This document shows, piece after piece, positions 8,526-18,114 of a stretch of DNA of 64,000 nucleotides (its first letter is position 1; each line of letters opens with the position of its first letter). The notes below the pieces were generated by a model. It worked only from the letters and a program-made list of their open reading frames with translations. It ran no database searches and was not told the DNA's origin. The stretch covers positions 496,001 to 560,000 of the forward strand of contig NZ_JADFBX010000002.1 in the NCBI RefSeq assembly GCF_015223055.1, written 5' to 3'. Both the position numbers and the translations under genes were made by a program. This stretch comes from Pedobacter sp. MC2016-24. GTDB taxonomy: Bacteria; Bacteroidota; Bacteroidia; Sphingobacteriales; Sphingobacteriaceae.

Positions 8526-9986
8526 TTAGAATTGGAGGGTTAGGTGTATAAAGAACTCCTTTGCATTCTCTCTGATGATCAGTTCGTGCTGTTTAGGATA
8601 TAGGAGTTCTAAGCGGCGTTTTACATTCTGTAATCCGATGCCACTTTGCAGTTTCTCGGGATCGTTGTCCTTTTTTAAATGGATGCTGTTATATACATCA
8701 AAATACAAGGTTTGCGCCTGGGTTTGCAGGGAGATCTTAATGTGTGAAGGTTCCTGCAAACTGATGCCATGTTTAAATGCATTTTCTACAAAAGGGATGA
8801 GTAACATGGGAGCGATTTGCAGGTTGTCGAGATGGTCTTCAATTTGTGTTTCTATAGTGATATCCGAAGTTCTGGATATTCTTAATTTTTGCAGCGCAAT
8901 GTAGTTGTTCAGGTAGTCGATGTCTCTTACCAATGAGATTTTGTCCTGATGGTTTTCCTGCAGCATAAATCGCATCATATCGCCAAGTTTCTGAATGCCC
9001 TCACCTGTACGCTCGGCTTTTTCCTGTAGGGCAGTTCCGTATAAAGTGTTTAGTGCGTTAAAAAGGAAATGCGGGTTGATCTGTGAACGCAAAAAGCTTA
9101 AGCTTGCATCTGATTGGCCCAGTTCTGTTCTTAATTTGGTGAGCTCAGTGGTGGCTGCAGTCCTTTTTTTATAGATGTGCCAGGATAAGGCAGCACTGAC
9201 TATTACTTGCGTACCTGTATGAACGAGTACAACCACTGCGGGTAAAATTCTATGCCCAAATAACATGGCGATTAGTCCGAGTGGAATGCAGGATATAATT
9301 GTTAGCAGGAATAGTTTCCAGAAATAGGATTTGAAAGACTTTCCATTACTTTTTACCAATGGGATCAGGTGGTAGATGGAATAGACTACGGTAGCTGTTG
9401 CGGCAAATGTTACGAGTGTCCAGCATAGGATCATTTCGAAAGGTGCTCCTGTTGCCAGTAGGAGCAGGAGTCCAACAAACCATACACCGGCACCAAATAC
9501 GGCGTCGAGCTTCATTTGATTGTTGGCATCCTGAATTCTTTTATCTGCATCATTAAAATAAACAATGAGTTTTTTCAGGCATACGTAAATGCTGATGGTG
9601 AGGATGAGCCAGATTGAATATTTAAAGCCTTTAAGGAAAAAATAGTTGTAAGCATCTGTTAAACTGTCAAACTGTTGAAACATGTATGCTTCTTTATAAG
9701 TATTGAAAATACCTGTGATTATTCCGGTTGTAAGCAGCAAGGCGGTTAAGAGCACAATGGGAAGCGATTTGTCTTTTTGTTGAAATAAAGTTGGGAGGAC
9801 ACAGAAATTCAGCAGCAGAAAACTAAAATAAATTATGGAGTATCTGAAAAGTTCGGGTAAGAAAAAGCTGGACAGGTAGGTGGAGGAAACACCTTCTCCG
9901 GAGTTTGAGATGAGCATTAGTACGGCAATGCCGTATAGTGCCGTAGCTACCCAGAATTCTATTTTTGCAATGTCTTTAAGTTTCAT
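8526..9986 (-). CDS. LytS-type membrane sensor histidine kinase
   Basis: Sensor kinase of 486 residues of the His_kinase (LytS/YehU) family. About eight hydrophobic helices fill residues 12-270, followed by a short coiled coil, the phospho-acceptor region INPHFLFNALNTLYG (H306) and an ATPase domain with PFVENAFKHGI and a GIGLQNVKRRLELLYP tail. This is the partner of the LytTR regulator downstream. The membrane part has no recognised ligand domain. The start at MKLKDIAKIE is supported by the first helix following directly. Confidence 0.93.
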   Translation of the reverse strand: MKLKDIAKIEFWVATALYGIAVLMLISNSGEGVSSTYLSSFFLPELFRYSIIYFSFLLLNFCVLPTLFQQKDKSLPIVLLTALLLTTGIITGIFNTYKEAYMFQQFDSLTDAYNYFFLKGFKYSIWLILTISIYVCLKKLIVYFNDADKRIQDANNQMKLDAVFGAGVWFVGLLLLLATGAPFEMILCWTLVTFAATATVVYSIYHLIPLVKSNGKSFKSYFWKLFLLTIISCIPLGLIAMLFGHRILPAVVVLVHTGTQVIVSAALSWHIYKKRTAATTELTKLRTELGQSDASLSFLRSQINPHFLFNALNTLYGTALQEKAERTGEGIQKLGDMMRFMLQENHQDKISLVRDIDYLNNYIALQKLRISRTSDITIETQIEDHLDNLQIAPMLLIPFVENAFKHGISLQEPSHIKISLQTQAQTLYFDVYNSIHLKKDNDPEKLQSGIGLQNVKRRLELLYPKQHELIIRENAKEFFIHLTLQF

Positions 9987-10089
9987 CGTCAGTTTGCTTT
10001 ATTGGTTTGATGTACAATGTTACAAAGGCTATCGCATTCAAAAATTAAAATGTGATGAAAGGCTGGAAAAAAGTGATGAATTTAATTTT

Positions 10090-10097
10090 TACTTTTG
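10090..10097 (+). promoter_or_regulatory. TAnnTTTG box 5 bases before an ATG
   Basis: TACTTTTG matches the Bacteroidota -7 consensus. It ends 5 bases before the ATG at 10103, predicting a leaderless mRNA. No clear TTG was found about 19 bases upstream. The frame is open upstream of this ATG, but an upstream start would lie before the promoter. Confidence 0.45.
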
Positions 10098-10102
10098 TGA
10101 TT

Positions 10103-10450
10103 ATGATCGTTTACGGAATTCCAAATTGCAATACAGTAAAAAAAGCCAGGGTATGGCTTGAGGAAAATGGATTTGATATTGAGTTTCATGATTTCAAGAA
10201 AAAGGGGATCTCGGTAGAAAAATTGAACCAATGGTGTGATACTTTTGGTTGGGAAACTGTTTTAAATAAAAAAGGGACTACCTGGAGAGGTTTAGCGAAG
10301 GAAGAGCAGGATGGGATCACTGATCAGGCATCGGCCGTTAAGCTGTTGCTGCAACATACCAGCGCCATTAAGCGTCCTGTGGTAGAAGTAGATGGGAAGC
10401 CCTTGTTGATTAGTTTTAGTGAAGCAGCCTACGAAAAAGCACTGAAGTAG
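10103..10450 (+). CDS. ArsC/Spx-family thioredoxin-fold protein
   Basis: Small cytosolic protein of the arsenate reductase/Spx family. With the start at 10103 it has 115 residues, the normal length, and begins MIVYGIPNCNTVKKA with one N-terminal cysteine (C9) at the active-site position. The Spx-type CxxC is absent, since the motif is C-N-T-V. Further family features are HDFKKKGIS and a late basic PVVEVDGKPL segment. It resembles the YffB/ArsC-like subgroup, whose biochemical role is poorly defined; true arsenate reduction is not implied because no arsenic-resistance genes lie nearby. An alternative start at 10052 would add an atypical hydrophobic tail. Confidence 0.85.
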   Translation: MIVYGIPNCNTVKKARVWLEENGFDIEFHDFKKKGISVEKLNQWCDTFGWETVLNKKGTTWRGLAKEEQDGITDQASAVKLLLQHTSAIKRPVVEVDGKPLLISFSEAAYEKALK

Positions 10451-10539
10451 GCTTTCTGATTATTTTCGGTATCTGCTTAATGGCTCATTTTTTGCTTGTT
10501 AAAGTTTGTTAAAGTATAATTTACACCGCTCGAGAGCTT

Positions 10540-10547
10540 TATATTTG
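10540..10547 (+). promoter_or_regulatory. TAnnTTTG box 4 bases before an ATG
   Basis: TATATTTG followed by GGTC and the ATG of the next gene. This predicts transcription starting at the start codon. The TTTG at 10505-10508 is too far upstream to be the partner -33 box. Confidence 0.45.
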
Positions 10548-10551
10548 GGTC

Positions 10552-11289
10552 ATGCAAAAAAAGTTATTTTTACTTTTCATACTTATTTTACCGTTAAAAA
10601 TCTGGGCGCAAAGTGCTGTTTCGGGTACGGTTTACGATTTTGATGATAAAAAATTTCCATTACAATATGTTAAGGTCAAAAATCTGACGAATAATCAGCT
10701 TGCTTTAACCAGAGCTACCGGGCAGTTTACCATAGCTGCTAAAGTAGGCGATTTGCTGGAATTGTCTTTTATGGGCTATCATACAGATACACTTTACCTG
10801 ATCAATTTGAGTCCTAAATTGATATATCTTCCAGAAAATTCCAAAGCATTGAAGCAGGTGGATATTGTTGGTGCCAAAGTAAATTCATCTTTGTTGTCCC
10901 CTGATCCAGAAGCACGGCCTTATACGCGTGTCGCAACTGATGGTTTACAGGGAAAGAAGAATGGCGACCGTGCCGGCGGACTGTTGTTTAACCTGGGTTA
11001 CGGTAAATATAAAAGGCAACAAGAAAAAATTCGATTGCTGGAGGAGCGTGATCAGTATTTGAATGAGATCAATGAGGTTTTTACAGAATTCTATGTTTCT
11101 GGTTTGGTTAAGCTTAAAGGTGAAGATTTGAAAAACTTTATGGCTTTATATCGTCCACCAGAGGAATTGGTAAAAAGCGAGCGTCCGTTTAACTATGCTT
11201 ATTATACGGTGCAGGCTTACCATACCTGGTTAAAACTTCCACCGGAGCAACGGAAACTATCTTCGGTACCTAAACTGAAGGCCGACTAA
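10552..11289 (+). CDS. Secreted CarboxypepD_reg-like protein
   Basis: 245-residue exported protein of unknown function. A signal peptide (MQKKLFLLFILILPLKIWAQ) is followed by a beta-sandwich domain (about 20-105) of the carboxypeptidase-regulatory type that forms the N-terminus of many Bacteroidota TonB-dependent receptors: SGTVYDFDDKKFPLQYV, then LELSFMGYHT. The rest (110-245) is charged and helical with no recognised domain. There is no beta-barrel, so it is not a receptor. Related periplasmic proteins in Bacteroidota are mostly unstudied. Confidence 0.8.
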   Translation: MQKKLFLLFILILPLKIWAQSAVSGTVYDFDDKKFPLQYVKVKNLTNNQLALTRATGQFTIAAKVGDLLELSFMGYHTDTLYLINLSPKLIYLPENSKALKQVDIVGAKVNSSLLSPDPEARPYTRVATDGLQGKKNGDRAGGLLFNLGYGKYKRQQEKIRLLEERDQYLNEINEVFTEFYVSGLVKLKGEDLKNFMALYRPPEELVKSERPFNYAYYTVQAYHTWLKLPPEQRKLSSVPKLKAD

Positions 11290-11361
11290 TAAAACCGTTA
11301 CAATGCTATTGGTTAGTCGTTGATTTTATACCTTTATTTAAAATCTAAGACTAACTAAATT

Positions 11362-13332
11362 ATGTTTCATAAATCAATTTTATTGTGGGCACTGTGGTGT
11401 GTGTGCGGGCTGACTGTTTTTAGTCAGGATCGTTCGCAGCAATCAGCAGGCTACGATCCACATGCGGCATTTGCCCCACTTTTTTATACCCATAATGGTA
11501 ATGAATATCGATCAGCTAATGGGTCGCCCGGACCAAAGTACTGGCAAAATAGGGCAGACTACAGCATCACCGCGGATCTTGATGAGACTAAGCATATCGT
11601 TTCAGGAACAGTAACGATCACCTACAAAAATAACAGCCCGGATAAATTGCATTACCTCTGGTTGCAGCTGGATCAGAATTTATTTGCTTACGGATCCCGG
11701 GGGAATGCCGTTATCGAATCGGGTAGCCGTTATGGTGCCCGGGGCGAAAAAGTGGAGGGTGGTTACCAGGTTAGTGGCATTTCTGTTTCCCAGAAGTTAA
11801 AGCCAGTAAAATTTAGTTCCCTGATTGAGGATACCCGTATGCAGATCCGTCTGGATCAGCCAATGGGCGCTGGGGGAGATGTGATTACCCTTAAAATGAA
11901 CTTTTCGTTTGTTGTACCTGTAAATGGTTCTGATCGGATGGGGCACCTGACAACTAAAAATGGCGAGATTTTCAGCATCGCCCAGTGGTTTCCCAGAATG
12001 TGTGTGTACGATGATATTTTGGGTTGGAACACTTTACCTTATTGGGGTGCTGGCGAGTTTTATTGTGAATATGGCGATGTTGATTTTTCGGTTACTGTAC
12101 CTGCAAGCCATATCGTTATGGGATCGGGAGAGCTCCTGAATCCTCAGGATGTTTTCACTGCTCAACAACTACAGCGTTGGAATGCTGCAAAATTAAGTGA
12201 TAAAACTATTGCAATCCGTTCAGAATCAGAAGTGACCGATCCGAAATCGCGGCCATTGAAAGATAAGTTATGCTGGAAGTTCAAAATGAAGAACACCCGT
12301 GATGTGGCCTGGTCCTCGTCGAAAGCCTTTGTGTTGGACGCGGCACGAATTAACTTACCCAGTGGTAAAAAATCACTGGCTGTTTCTGCTCAGCCGGTTG
12401 AAAGCAATGGCCAGGACAGTTATGGCAGGGGAGTTGAATATGTGAAAGCGGCTATTGAACATTATTCTGATAAATGGTTTGAGTATCCCTATCCAATGGC
12501 CGTGAATATTGCTTGTAATGTAAGTGGGATGGAGTATCCGGGAATTGTTTTTTGTGGCTGGACGGCTAAAAGATCAAGTGTATGGGGGGTAATTGACCAT
12601 GAGTTTGGACATACCTGGTTTCCGATGATTGTAGGAAGTAATGAACGTAAATATGGCTGGATGGACGAGGGTTTTAATATGATGATCAACGGATTGTCTA
12701 CGGCTGCATTTAACAAAGGAGAGTATGATGTATCCCCTTCCAATATGCACATGCTGGCCAAACGGACGGAAAAACCTGAAGCCGAATACATCATGTTGAG
12801 TCCGGATGCCATGCGCGAAGTCAATATTGGCTTAAATTTATATTACAAACCGGCAGCGGGTTTAAAAATCTTAAGAAATGAAATTTTAGGTGCGGATCGT
12901 TTTGATTATGCCTTTAAGAAATATATTGAAGCATGGGCTTTTAAACATCCTGCGCCTGATGATTTTTTCAGATCTATAGAAAACGGAGCGGGTGAGGATT
13001 TATCCTGGTTTTGGAGAGGTTGGTTTTTGGATAACTGGAAGATGGACCAGGCGATTACCGAGGTAAAAGAAGTTAAAACCAATGGTCAGATTACCGGTTA
13101 TGATATTGTGGTTGCTAACCTGGAAAAATTGCCTATGCCGATTATTCTGGAAGTAAAAACAAAAAATGGCAAAACAGAAACACTTAAAGTTCCCGTTGAC
13201 GTGTGGATGCGGAATAAGACCTGGACGGTTTATTACCCGACAAATGAGGAAGTAGTTTCGTTTACATTAAATCCAAATCATGTATTACCGGATGTAAACG
13301 CTGAGAATAATACTAAAACTGGACCTTTTTAA
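11362..13332 (+). CDS. Secreted M1-family zinc metallopeptidase
   Basis: Exported aminopeptidase-like enzyme of 656 residues with a signal peptide (about 1-21). After an N-terminal beta domain (70-260) comes the catalytic domain: a GMEYPG loop at 389-394 in place of the GxMEN exopeptidase motif, zinc motif HEFGH at 413-417 and the third zinc ligand E436 in GWMDEGFN, 19 residues after the second histidine as in M1 enzymes. It probably trims peptides in the periplasm or outside the cell. Upstream, TTG at 11309-11311 and TACCTTTA at 11329-11336 form a near-consensus promoter with a roughly 20-base leader. Confidence 0.93.
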   Translation: MFHKSILLWALWCVCGLTVFSQDRSQQSAGYDPHAAFAPLFYTHNGNEYRSANGSPGPKYWQNRADYSITADLDETKHIVSGTVTITYKNNSPDKLHYLWLQLDQNLFAYGSRGNAVIESGSRYGARGEKVEGGYQVSGISVSQKLKPVKFSSLIEDTRMQIRLDQPMGAGGDVITLKMNFSFVVPVNGSDRMGHLTTKNGEIFSIAQWFPRMCVYDDILGWNTLPYWGAGEFYCEYGDVDFSVTVPASHIVMGSGELLNPQDVFTAQQLQRWNAAKLSDKTIAIRSESEVTDPKSRPLKDKLCWKFKMKNTRDVAWSSSKAFVLDAARINLPSGKKSLAVSAQPVESNGQDSYGRGVEYVKAAIEHYSDKWFEYPYPMAVNIACNVSGMEYPGIVFCGWTAKRSSVWGVIDHEFGHTWFPMIVGSNERKYGWMDEGFNMMINGLSTAAFNKGEYDVSPSNMHMLAKRTEKPEAEYIMLSPDAMREVNIGLNLYYKPAAGLKILRNEILGADRFDYAFKKYIEAWAFKHPAPDDFFRSIENGAGEDLSWFWRGWFLDNWKMDQAITEVKEVKTNGQITGYDIVVANLEKLPMPIILEVKTKNGKTETLKVPVDVWMRNKTWTVYYPTNEEVVSFTLNPNHVLPDVNAENNTKTGPF

Positions 13333-13338
13333 ATATCA

Positions 13339-13477
13339 CCAGGTATGTCTAATAAATATTGGCATTCTTAGCCTGGCGACCATGCGATAACTTAGATAAG
13401 CCGTTCTCCTAGAAGACCTGGGAATAATTTGCGCTTCTTCAGCACAGCTTGTTCCAGCCTTAGAGGAGAATGGCTTA
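13339..13477. repeat. Large hairpin element in a convergent spacer
   Basis: The spacer between two convergent genes holds two foldable units. The main one is a 14-bp stem (13397-13410 with 13464-13477, one G-U pair) enclosing a second stem (13418-13424 with 13452-13457, one bulge) and a small apical hairpin. The other has arms CCAGG (13339-13343) and CCTGG (13372-13376). Neither strand has a good T-run after the large stem, so it is not an ordinary terminator. It may be a dispersed intergenic repeat or a small structured RNA; only this copy was seen in the window. Confidence 0.5.
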
Positions 13478-13485
13478 ATTTACGT

Positions 13486-14121
13486 TTATTTAAAGAAACT
13501 TGCTTTCAATTTCTCTGCATCCACTATTGTTTCTGGTTCTTCCAGCTTAATGATCCATCCTTTTTGTTTTAAGGGCGCAATTTCTTCTTTAGCTACAGAA
13601 AGATCTTTTCCTTTAATATAGGTTTGGAAGATCAAAGGCGCTTTAGGCTCAAAATTGGCAGGCGTGTTGAATAGTATTTCCAATCTGAATTTTGGCCAGA
13701 TCTGGATGTCGCCCAATTGAGCAGAATAGATTTTTTTATTCGAATTGGCTGAAATGACTCCAGCGAAATCACCTTTAAACGTTCCGTTTTTCTCTGTTGT
13801 AAAGCTGGATAGCAGCTGAAATGAGCTTTCATTAACCAGGTGAAAGTGTACTACAGAATTGCTGTGCTGATCTGCAACGAGGGCGAGGTAAACACCTTCT
13901 GTAATGAAAACGGCTTCGGCTATAGGGGTGTTAGTGCGGTTAGAGACGATATCATTGTCTGGTATGTCGCCATGTACCAGGGTTACTTTGCTGGCCAGTA
14001 CCGGAATTTCAAAATCATTGGAGTCGGTTACGCCAATGGTTGTTTTATCGATAATCCTGGTAATATACCCTTCTATGTTTTCGTCTACGAAACGAACAAA
14101 ATCTCCTAATTTTAAATCCAT
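13486..14121 (-). CDS. DUF2027-family protein, apparently without Smr domain
   Basis: 211-residue cytosolic protein. The N-terminus (MDLKLGDFVRFVDENIEGY, then IDKTTIGVTD and DFEIPVLASKVTLVHG) is typical of Bacteroidota DUF2027 proteins. The middle is a beta-rich domain. As I recall the family, these proteins usually continue into a C-terminal Smr nuclease-like domain; here the frame stops at LKASFF-K after VDAEKL, and stop codons follow in the same frame. The start was set at 14121 because family homology begins there; the frame is open further upstream to a TTG at 14196. Function is unknown. Confidence 0.75.
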   Translation of the reverse strand: MDLKLGDFVRFVDENIEGYITRIIDKTTIGVTDSNDFEIPVLASKVTLVHGDIPDNDIVSNRTNTPIAEAVFITEGVYLALVADQHSNSVVHFHLVNESSFQLLSSFTTEKNGTFKGDFAGVISANSNKKIYSAQLGDIQIWPKFRLEILFNTPANFEPKAPLIFQTYIKGKDLSVAKEEIAPLKQKGWIIKLEEPETIVDAEKLKASFFK

Positions 14122-14233
14122 CTTTTGATTTGTTTTAAGTAGTTTTCGATTTCCCTCCTGCATATTGGAGTAAATCTGTTGCTTTAAATGTGCCAATTAA
14201 ATTTAGCCCGGCTGTAAATTTAGTTATTCTTAT

Positions 14234-14241
14234 TATTTTTG
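14234..14241 (+). promoter_or_regulatory. TAnnTTTG box 4 bases before an ATG
   Basis: TATTTTTG is followed by TGGC and the ATG of the VF530-like gene, again predicting a leaderless transcript. No convincing TTG box lies at the expected distance. Confidence 0.45.
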
Positions 14242-14245
14242 TGGC

Positions 14246-14467
14246 ATGGCAACACAGGAACAAGTAAACAATCCGCTACATGGCAAAACCCTGGAGTTTA
14301 TTTTGAAGCAACTGGTATGGCACTATGGCTGGGAAGAAATGGGTATGTTGGTTAAAATCGATTGCTTTAACAACAATCCTACGATGAATTCCAGTTTGAA
14401 GTTTTTAAGGAAAACAGACTGGGCACGAAAAAAGGTGGAGAAGCTGTATTTAAATACTTTTCACTAA
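14246..14467 (+). CDS. VF530/DUF2132 family DNA-binding-like protein
   Basis: 73-residue basic protein. The segments [44 protein letters not shown] and [11 protein letters not shown] match the compact all-helical VF530 (DUF2132) family, whose structure suggests DNA binding; the cellular role is unknown. It stands alone, divergent from the DUF2027 gene and upstream of the rpsL promoter. Confidence 0.85.
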   Translation: MATQEQVNNPLHGKTLEFILKQLVWHYGWEEMGMLVKIDCFNNNPTMNSSLKFLRKTDWARKKVEKLYLNTFH

Positions 14468-14502
14468 CTGGCACGCCAAATTGTGCATTTCTATTTTTGA
14501 AT

Positions 14503-14569
14503 GGGGTTAAGTTGCAGGGTTCATGCGACTTGATTGAAATTAGGGTCAAATTAAATTTCTGTTAACCCC
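14503..14569 (+). repeat. 8-bp inverted repeat upstream of rpsL promoter
   Basis: GGGGTTAA (14503-14510) and TTAACCCC (14562-14569) are exact inverted copies 51 bases apart; the second ends next to the TTG box of the rpsL promoter. It may be a regulator site or chance. The rest of this roughly 190-base spacer holds no gene that I can see. Confidence 0.35.
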
Positions 14570-14600
14570 TTGATTTATAAATTGTATTGTCTTACCTTTG
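14570..14600 (+). promoter_or_regulatory. Promoter of rpsL-rpsG-fusA-rpsJ
   Basis: TTG at 14570-14572, a 20-base spacer and TACCTTTG at 14593-14600. The expected start near 14605 gives a leader of about 54 bases that opens with a small CCCT/AGGG hairpin (about 14605-14618). Confidence 0.65.
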
Positions 14601-14658
14601 CAGTCCCTTATTATAGGGGTAAAGTTTTTAAACATTAATAGAAAACAACAAAAGAACA

Positions 14659-15072
14659 ATGCCAACCATTCAACAATTAGTTAGAAAAGGTAGAGTAGCA
14701 CTGGAGTTCAAGAGTAAGTCTCCGGCGTTGGACAGCTGTCCACAGCGAAGAGGTGTATGTACACGTGTGTACACCACTACCCCTAAAAAACCAAACTCAG
14801 CAATGCGTAAAGTTGCCCGTGTACGTTTGACCAATGGAAAAGAGGTGAATGCCTATATTCCTGGAGAAGGTCACAACTTACAGGAGCACTCGATCGTATT
14901 GATCCGTGGTGGTCGTGTTAAAGATTTGCCAGGTGTACGTTATCACATCATCCGTGGAGCATTAGATACTTCAGGTGTTGCTGGTCGTAACCAACGTCGT
15001 TCTAAATACGGAACAAAACGTCCTAAGCCAGGACAAGTAGCTGCGGCACCAACAAAAGGTAAAAAGAAATAA
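14659..15072 (+). CDS. rpsL: 30S ribosomal protein S12
   Basis: Decoding-site protein of the small subunit. 137 residues begin [12 protein letters not shown]. They contain the near-invariant [18 protein letters not shown] segment (the lysine there is the classic streptomycin-resistance position) and [17 protein letters not shown]. The C-terminus is about 13 residues longer than in E. coli, with a lysine-rich end. It is the first gene of the rpsL-rpsG-fusA-rpsJ transcript, 16 bases before rpsG. Confidence 0.98.
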   Translation: MPTIQQLVRKGRVALEFKSKSPALDSCPQRRGVCTRVYTTTPKKPNSAMRKVARVRLTNGKEVNAYIPGEGHNLQEHSIVLIRGGRVKDLPGVRYHIIRGALDTSGVAGRNQRRSKYGTKRPKPGQVAAAPTKGKKK

Positions 15073-15074
15073 TT

Positions 15075-15080
15075 AGGAGG
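15075..15080 (+). promoter_or_regulatory. Shine-Dalgarno sequence of rpsG
   Basis: AGGAGG lies 8 bases before the rpsG ATG. Such strong sites are rare in Bacteroidota and in this window; other clear cases are rplF and a small membrane-protein gene. Confidence 0.7.
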
Positions 15081-15088
15081 AAACAAAA

Positions 15089-15556
15089 ATGAGAAAGTCA
15101 AAACCAAAAAAGAGAATCATTCTTCCTGATCCAAAATTTAACGATGTTCAGGTGACCCGTTTCGTAAACAACATGATGTTTGACGGAAAGAAATCTATCG
15201 CTTATTCAATTTTTTATGATGCTGTAGAATTGGCAGAGAAAAAAGCTGGTGAGAATGGATTAGAAGTATGGAAACGTGCTTTAACTAATGTTATGCCTGC
15301 AGTAGAGGTAAAGTCACGCCGTGTTGGTGGTGCTAACTTCCAGGTTCCAACAGAGGTTAGACCTGACCGTAAAATCGCTTTAGGTATGAAATGGTTAATT
15401 TCATATGCTCGTAAACGCGGTGAGAAAACAATGAAAGAGAAATTAGCAGGTGAAATCGTTTCAGCAGCTAAAGGTGAAGGTGCAGCAGTTAAGAAAAAAG
15501 AAGACACGCATAAAATGGCTGAAGCCAATAAAGCGTTCTCTCACTTCCGTTTCTAA
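15089..15556 (+). CDS. rpsG: 30S ribosomal protein S7
   Basis: Head-domain protein that nucleates 3' 16S rRNA assembly and touches the E-site tRNA. 155 residues begin [15 protein letters not shown], with the conserved segments [38 protein letters not shown] and a final NKAFSHFRF. Length is normal. It has a strong Shine-Dalgarno site and is followed by fusA after 18 bases. Confidence 0.98.
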   Translation: MRKSKPKKRIILPDPKFNDVQVTRFVNNMMFDGKKSIAYSIFYDAVELAEKKAGENGLEVWKRALTNVMPAVEVKSRRVGGANFQVPTEVRPDRKIALGMKWLISYARKRGEKTMKEKLAGEIVSAAKGEGAAVKKKEDTHKMAEANKAFSHFRF

Positions 15557-15574
15557 TTATACTAGAATCATAAA

Positions 15575-17689
15575 ATGTCAAGAGATTTAAAATACACAAG
15601 AAATATTGGAATCGCGGCTCACATTGATGCGGGTAAAACCACAACTACTGAGCGTATTCTTTATTATGCTGGGGTAAACCACAAGATTGGTGAGGTACAC
15701 GAAGGTGCATCGACCATGGACTGGATGGTACAAGAAGCGGAACGTGGGATAACCATCACGTCTGCTGCTACTACTGTTTTCTGGCCTTACCGCGGTAACA
15801 AATATCAGGTGAACGTTATCGATACTCCTGGACACGTGGATTTTACCGTAGAGGTAAACCGTTCATTACGTGTACTTGACGGATTGGTGTTCTTGTTTTC
15901 AGCAGTTGATGGTGTTGAGCCTCAATCTGAAACCAACTGGCGTTTGGCTAACAACTATGCAGTTCCACGTATCGGTTTTGTTAACAAAATGGACCGTTCC
16001 GGTGCTGACTTCTTAAAAGTTGTTAAACAGGTTAAAGATATGTTAGGCAGTCATGCTGTTCCATTGCAGTTGCCAATTGGTGCTGAAGATAACTTTACTG
16101 GTGTTGTTGATTTGATCAATAACCGTGGTATTGTTTGGAATGAGCACGATAAAGGTATGACTTTTACTGAAGTGCCTATTCCAGCTGATATGGTAGATGA
16201 GGTTGCTGAATGGAGAGAGAATTTATTAGAAGCTGTTGCTGATTATGATGAGTCTTTGATGGAGAAATTCTTCGAAGATCCAAATTCAATCACTGAGCGT
16301 GAAATTCTTGATGCATTGCGTAAAGCTACTTTGGACGCTAAAATCGTTCCTATGGTTTGTGGTTCATCTTTCAAAAACAAAGGTGTTCAAACCATGTTAG
16401 ATTTGGTAATGGAATTATTGCCTTCGCCAATGGATGTGGATGGTATCACAGGTACCAACCCTGAAACAGGTGAAGAAGTAACCCGTCAACCAGATGTAAA
16501 CGAACCTTTTGCGGCTTTAGCATTTAAAATCGCAACAGATCCTTTCGTAGGTCGTTTGTGCTTTATCCGTGTTTATTCAGGTAACTTAGAAGCTGGTTCA
16601 TACGTTTATAATGCACGTTCTGAAAATAAAGAACGTATTTCCCGTATCTTCCAAATGCATGCTAACAAGCAAAACCCAATTCCTAACGTAGGTGCTGGTG
16701 ATATTGCTGCTGTAGTTGGATTTAAAGATATCAAAACCGGAGATACACTTTGTGATGAGAAAAACCCGATCATTCTGGAGTCTATGGACTTCCCAGAGCC
16801 GGTTATCGGTCTAGCAATTGAGCCTAAAACTCAGGCTGACGTTGATAAATTGGGTATTGGTCTTGGTAAATTAGCAGAAGAAGATCCTACCTTTAGGGTT
16901 CAGACTGATCAGGAGACTGGACAGACTGTAATTTCAGGTATGGGTGAGCTTCACTTAGATATCTTGATCGATCGTTTAAGACGTGAGTTCAAAGTTGAGG
17001 TTAACCAGGGAGCGCCACAAGTAGCTTATAAAGAGGCTATCAATGGTACTGTTCAGCATCGTGAGACTTATAAAAAACAATCAGGTGGTCGTGGTAAATT
17101 CGCGGATATCCAGGTTGTTATCTCTCCGATCGATGCTGATTTCGAAAAAGGTGGATTGCAATTCGTAAATGAAATTACAGGTGGTTCAATTCCTCGTGAA
17201 TTTATCCCTTCAGTTGAAAAAGGATTTGCAGCATCTATGGCTAATGGAGTATTGGCTGGTTATCCACTACCAGACATGAAAGTTCGCCTAATTGATGGTT
17301 CATTCCACGCAGTCGATTCAGATGCTTTGTCATTTGAGCTTGCAGCTAAAATGGCTTACCGTGAGGCTTTACCTAAATGTAATCCAGTATTGATGGAGCC
17401 AATCATGAAAATCGAAATCCTGACCCCAGAAGAAAATATGGGTGATGTAATCGGTGACATGAACCGTCGTCGTGGCCAACTATTAGGTATGGATACCCGT
17501 AACGGATCTCAGGTAATTAAAGCAACTGTACCACTTTCTGAAATGTTTGGTTATGTAACTCAGTTACGTACCATTACTTCTGGCCGTGCAACTTCTACAA
17601 TGGAGTTTGATCACTACGAACCAGCACCAAGAAACGTACAGGATGAAGTAATTGCTAAATCAAAAGGCAGAATTAAATCTGTAGAATAA
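15575..17689 (+). CDS. fusA: Elongation factor G
   Basis: GTPase that drives ribosomal translocation and, with the recycling factor, ribosome splitting. 704 residues have the full five-domain EF-G layout: G1 AHIDAGKTT (residues 16-24), RGITITSA switch I, DTPGH, NKMD, then domains II-V (domain IV begins around [11 protein letters not shown]; the C-terminus ends GRIKSVE). Length and motifs are those of the canonical EF-G. In many bacteria tuf follows; here rpsJ follows after 61 bases that contain a perfect inverted repeat. Confidence 0.98.
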   Translation: MSRDLKYTRNIGIAAHIDAGKTTTTERILYYAGVNHKIGEVHEGASTMDWMVQEAERGITITSAATTVFWPYRGNKYQVNVIDTPGHVDFTVEVNRSLRVLDGLVFLFSAVDGVEPQSETNWRLANNYAVPRIGFVNKMDRSGADFLKVVKQVKDMLGSHAVPLQLPIGAEDNFTGVVDLINNRGIVWNEHDKGMTFTEVPIPADMVDEVAEWRENLLEAVADYDESLMEKFFEDPNSITEREILDALRKATLDAKIVPMVCGSSFKNKGVQTMLDLVMELLPSPMDVDGITGTNPETGEEVTRQPDVNEPFAALAFKIATDPFVGRLCFIRVYSGNLEAGSYVYNARSENKERISRIFQMHANKQNPIPNVGAGDIAAVVGFKDIKTGDTLCDEKNPIILESMDFPEPVIGLAIEPKTQADVDKLGIGLGKLAEEDPTFRVQTDQETGQTVISGMGELHLDILIDRLRREFKVEVNQGAPQVAYKEAINGTVQHRETYKKQSGGRGKFADIQVVISPIDADFEKGGLQFVNEITGGSIPREFIPSVEKGFAASMANGVLAGYPLPDMKVRLIDGSFHAVDSDALSFELAAKMAYREALPKCNPVLMEPIMKIEILTPEENMGDVIGDMNRRRGQLLGMDTRNGSQVIKATVPLSEMFGYVTQLRTITSGRATSTMEFDHYEPAPRNVQDEVIAKSKGRIKSVE

Positions 17690-17700
17690 AAACAAATCGG

Positions 17701-17730
17701 CAACCGGTTATTAATAGCTCTAACCGGTTG
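17701..17730 (+). promoter_or_regulatory. 9-bp hairpin between fusA and rpsJ
   Basis: CAACCGGTT (17701-17709) and AACCGGTTG (17722-17730) are exact inverted copies with a 12-base loop. No T-run follows, so it is unlikely to be a full terminator. It could be a processing or control site within the rpsJ leader. Confidence 0.5.
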
Positions 17731-17750
17731 TCTTAAAATAAATAAATATC

Positions 17751-18056
17751 ATGAGCCAAAGAATTAGAATCAAATTAAAATCTTACGATTATAACTTGGT
17801 AGATAAATCTGCTGAGAAAATCGTTAAGACTGTTAAGCCTACGGGTGCAGTGGTTAGCGGACCAATTCCGTTGCCTACAGAAAAGAAAATTTTCACTGTT
17901 TTGCGTTCACCACACGTGAACAAAAAAGCACGTGAGCAGTTTCAATTGTGCGCATACAAACGTTTGTTAGATATTTATAGCTCTAACTCTAAAACCGTTG
18001 ACGCTTTGATGAAACTTGAATTGCCTAGCGGTGTTGAAGTTGAAATTAAAGTTTAA
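17751..18056 (+). CDS. rpsJ: 30S ribosomal protein S10
   Basis: Head protein of the small subunit, also NusE in the transcription antitermination complex. 101 residues begin [25 protein letters not shown] and contain [29 protein letters not shown] in two conserved blocks. Normal length. It usually heads the S10 operon before rplC, but here a strong terminator follows and rplC lies about 2.2 kb away with its own promoter. Confidence 0.98.
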   Translation: MSQRIRIKLKSYDYNLVDKSAEKIVKTVKPTGAVVSGPIPLPTEKKIFTVLRSPHVNKKAREQFQLCAYKRLLDIYSSNSKTVDALMKLELPSGVEVEIKV

Positions 18057-18075
18057 TGACGATACTTTATTGAGC

Positions 18076-18112
18076 AAAAAGGCCTCTGTATTTATACAGA
18101 GGCCTTTTTGTT
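18076..18112 (+). terminator. Strong terminator after rpsJ
   Basis: A perfect 15-bp stem (18076-18090 with 18095-18109) with a TTTA loop and flanking A and T runs. It closes the rpsL transcript and, by symmetry, could also stop the convergent gene. Confidence 0.9.
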
Positions 18113-18114
18113 TG

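Noticed and set aside
13389..13485. Open frame of about 32 codons through the 13.4-kb hairpin (minus strand)
   Set aside because: No start codon, and the frame follows the inverted repeat; more likely structure than protein. It is also not a frameshifted Smr domain.
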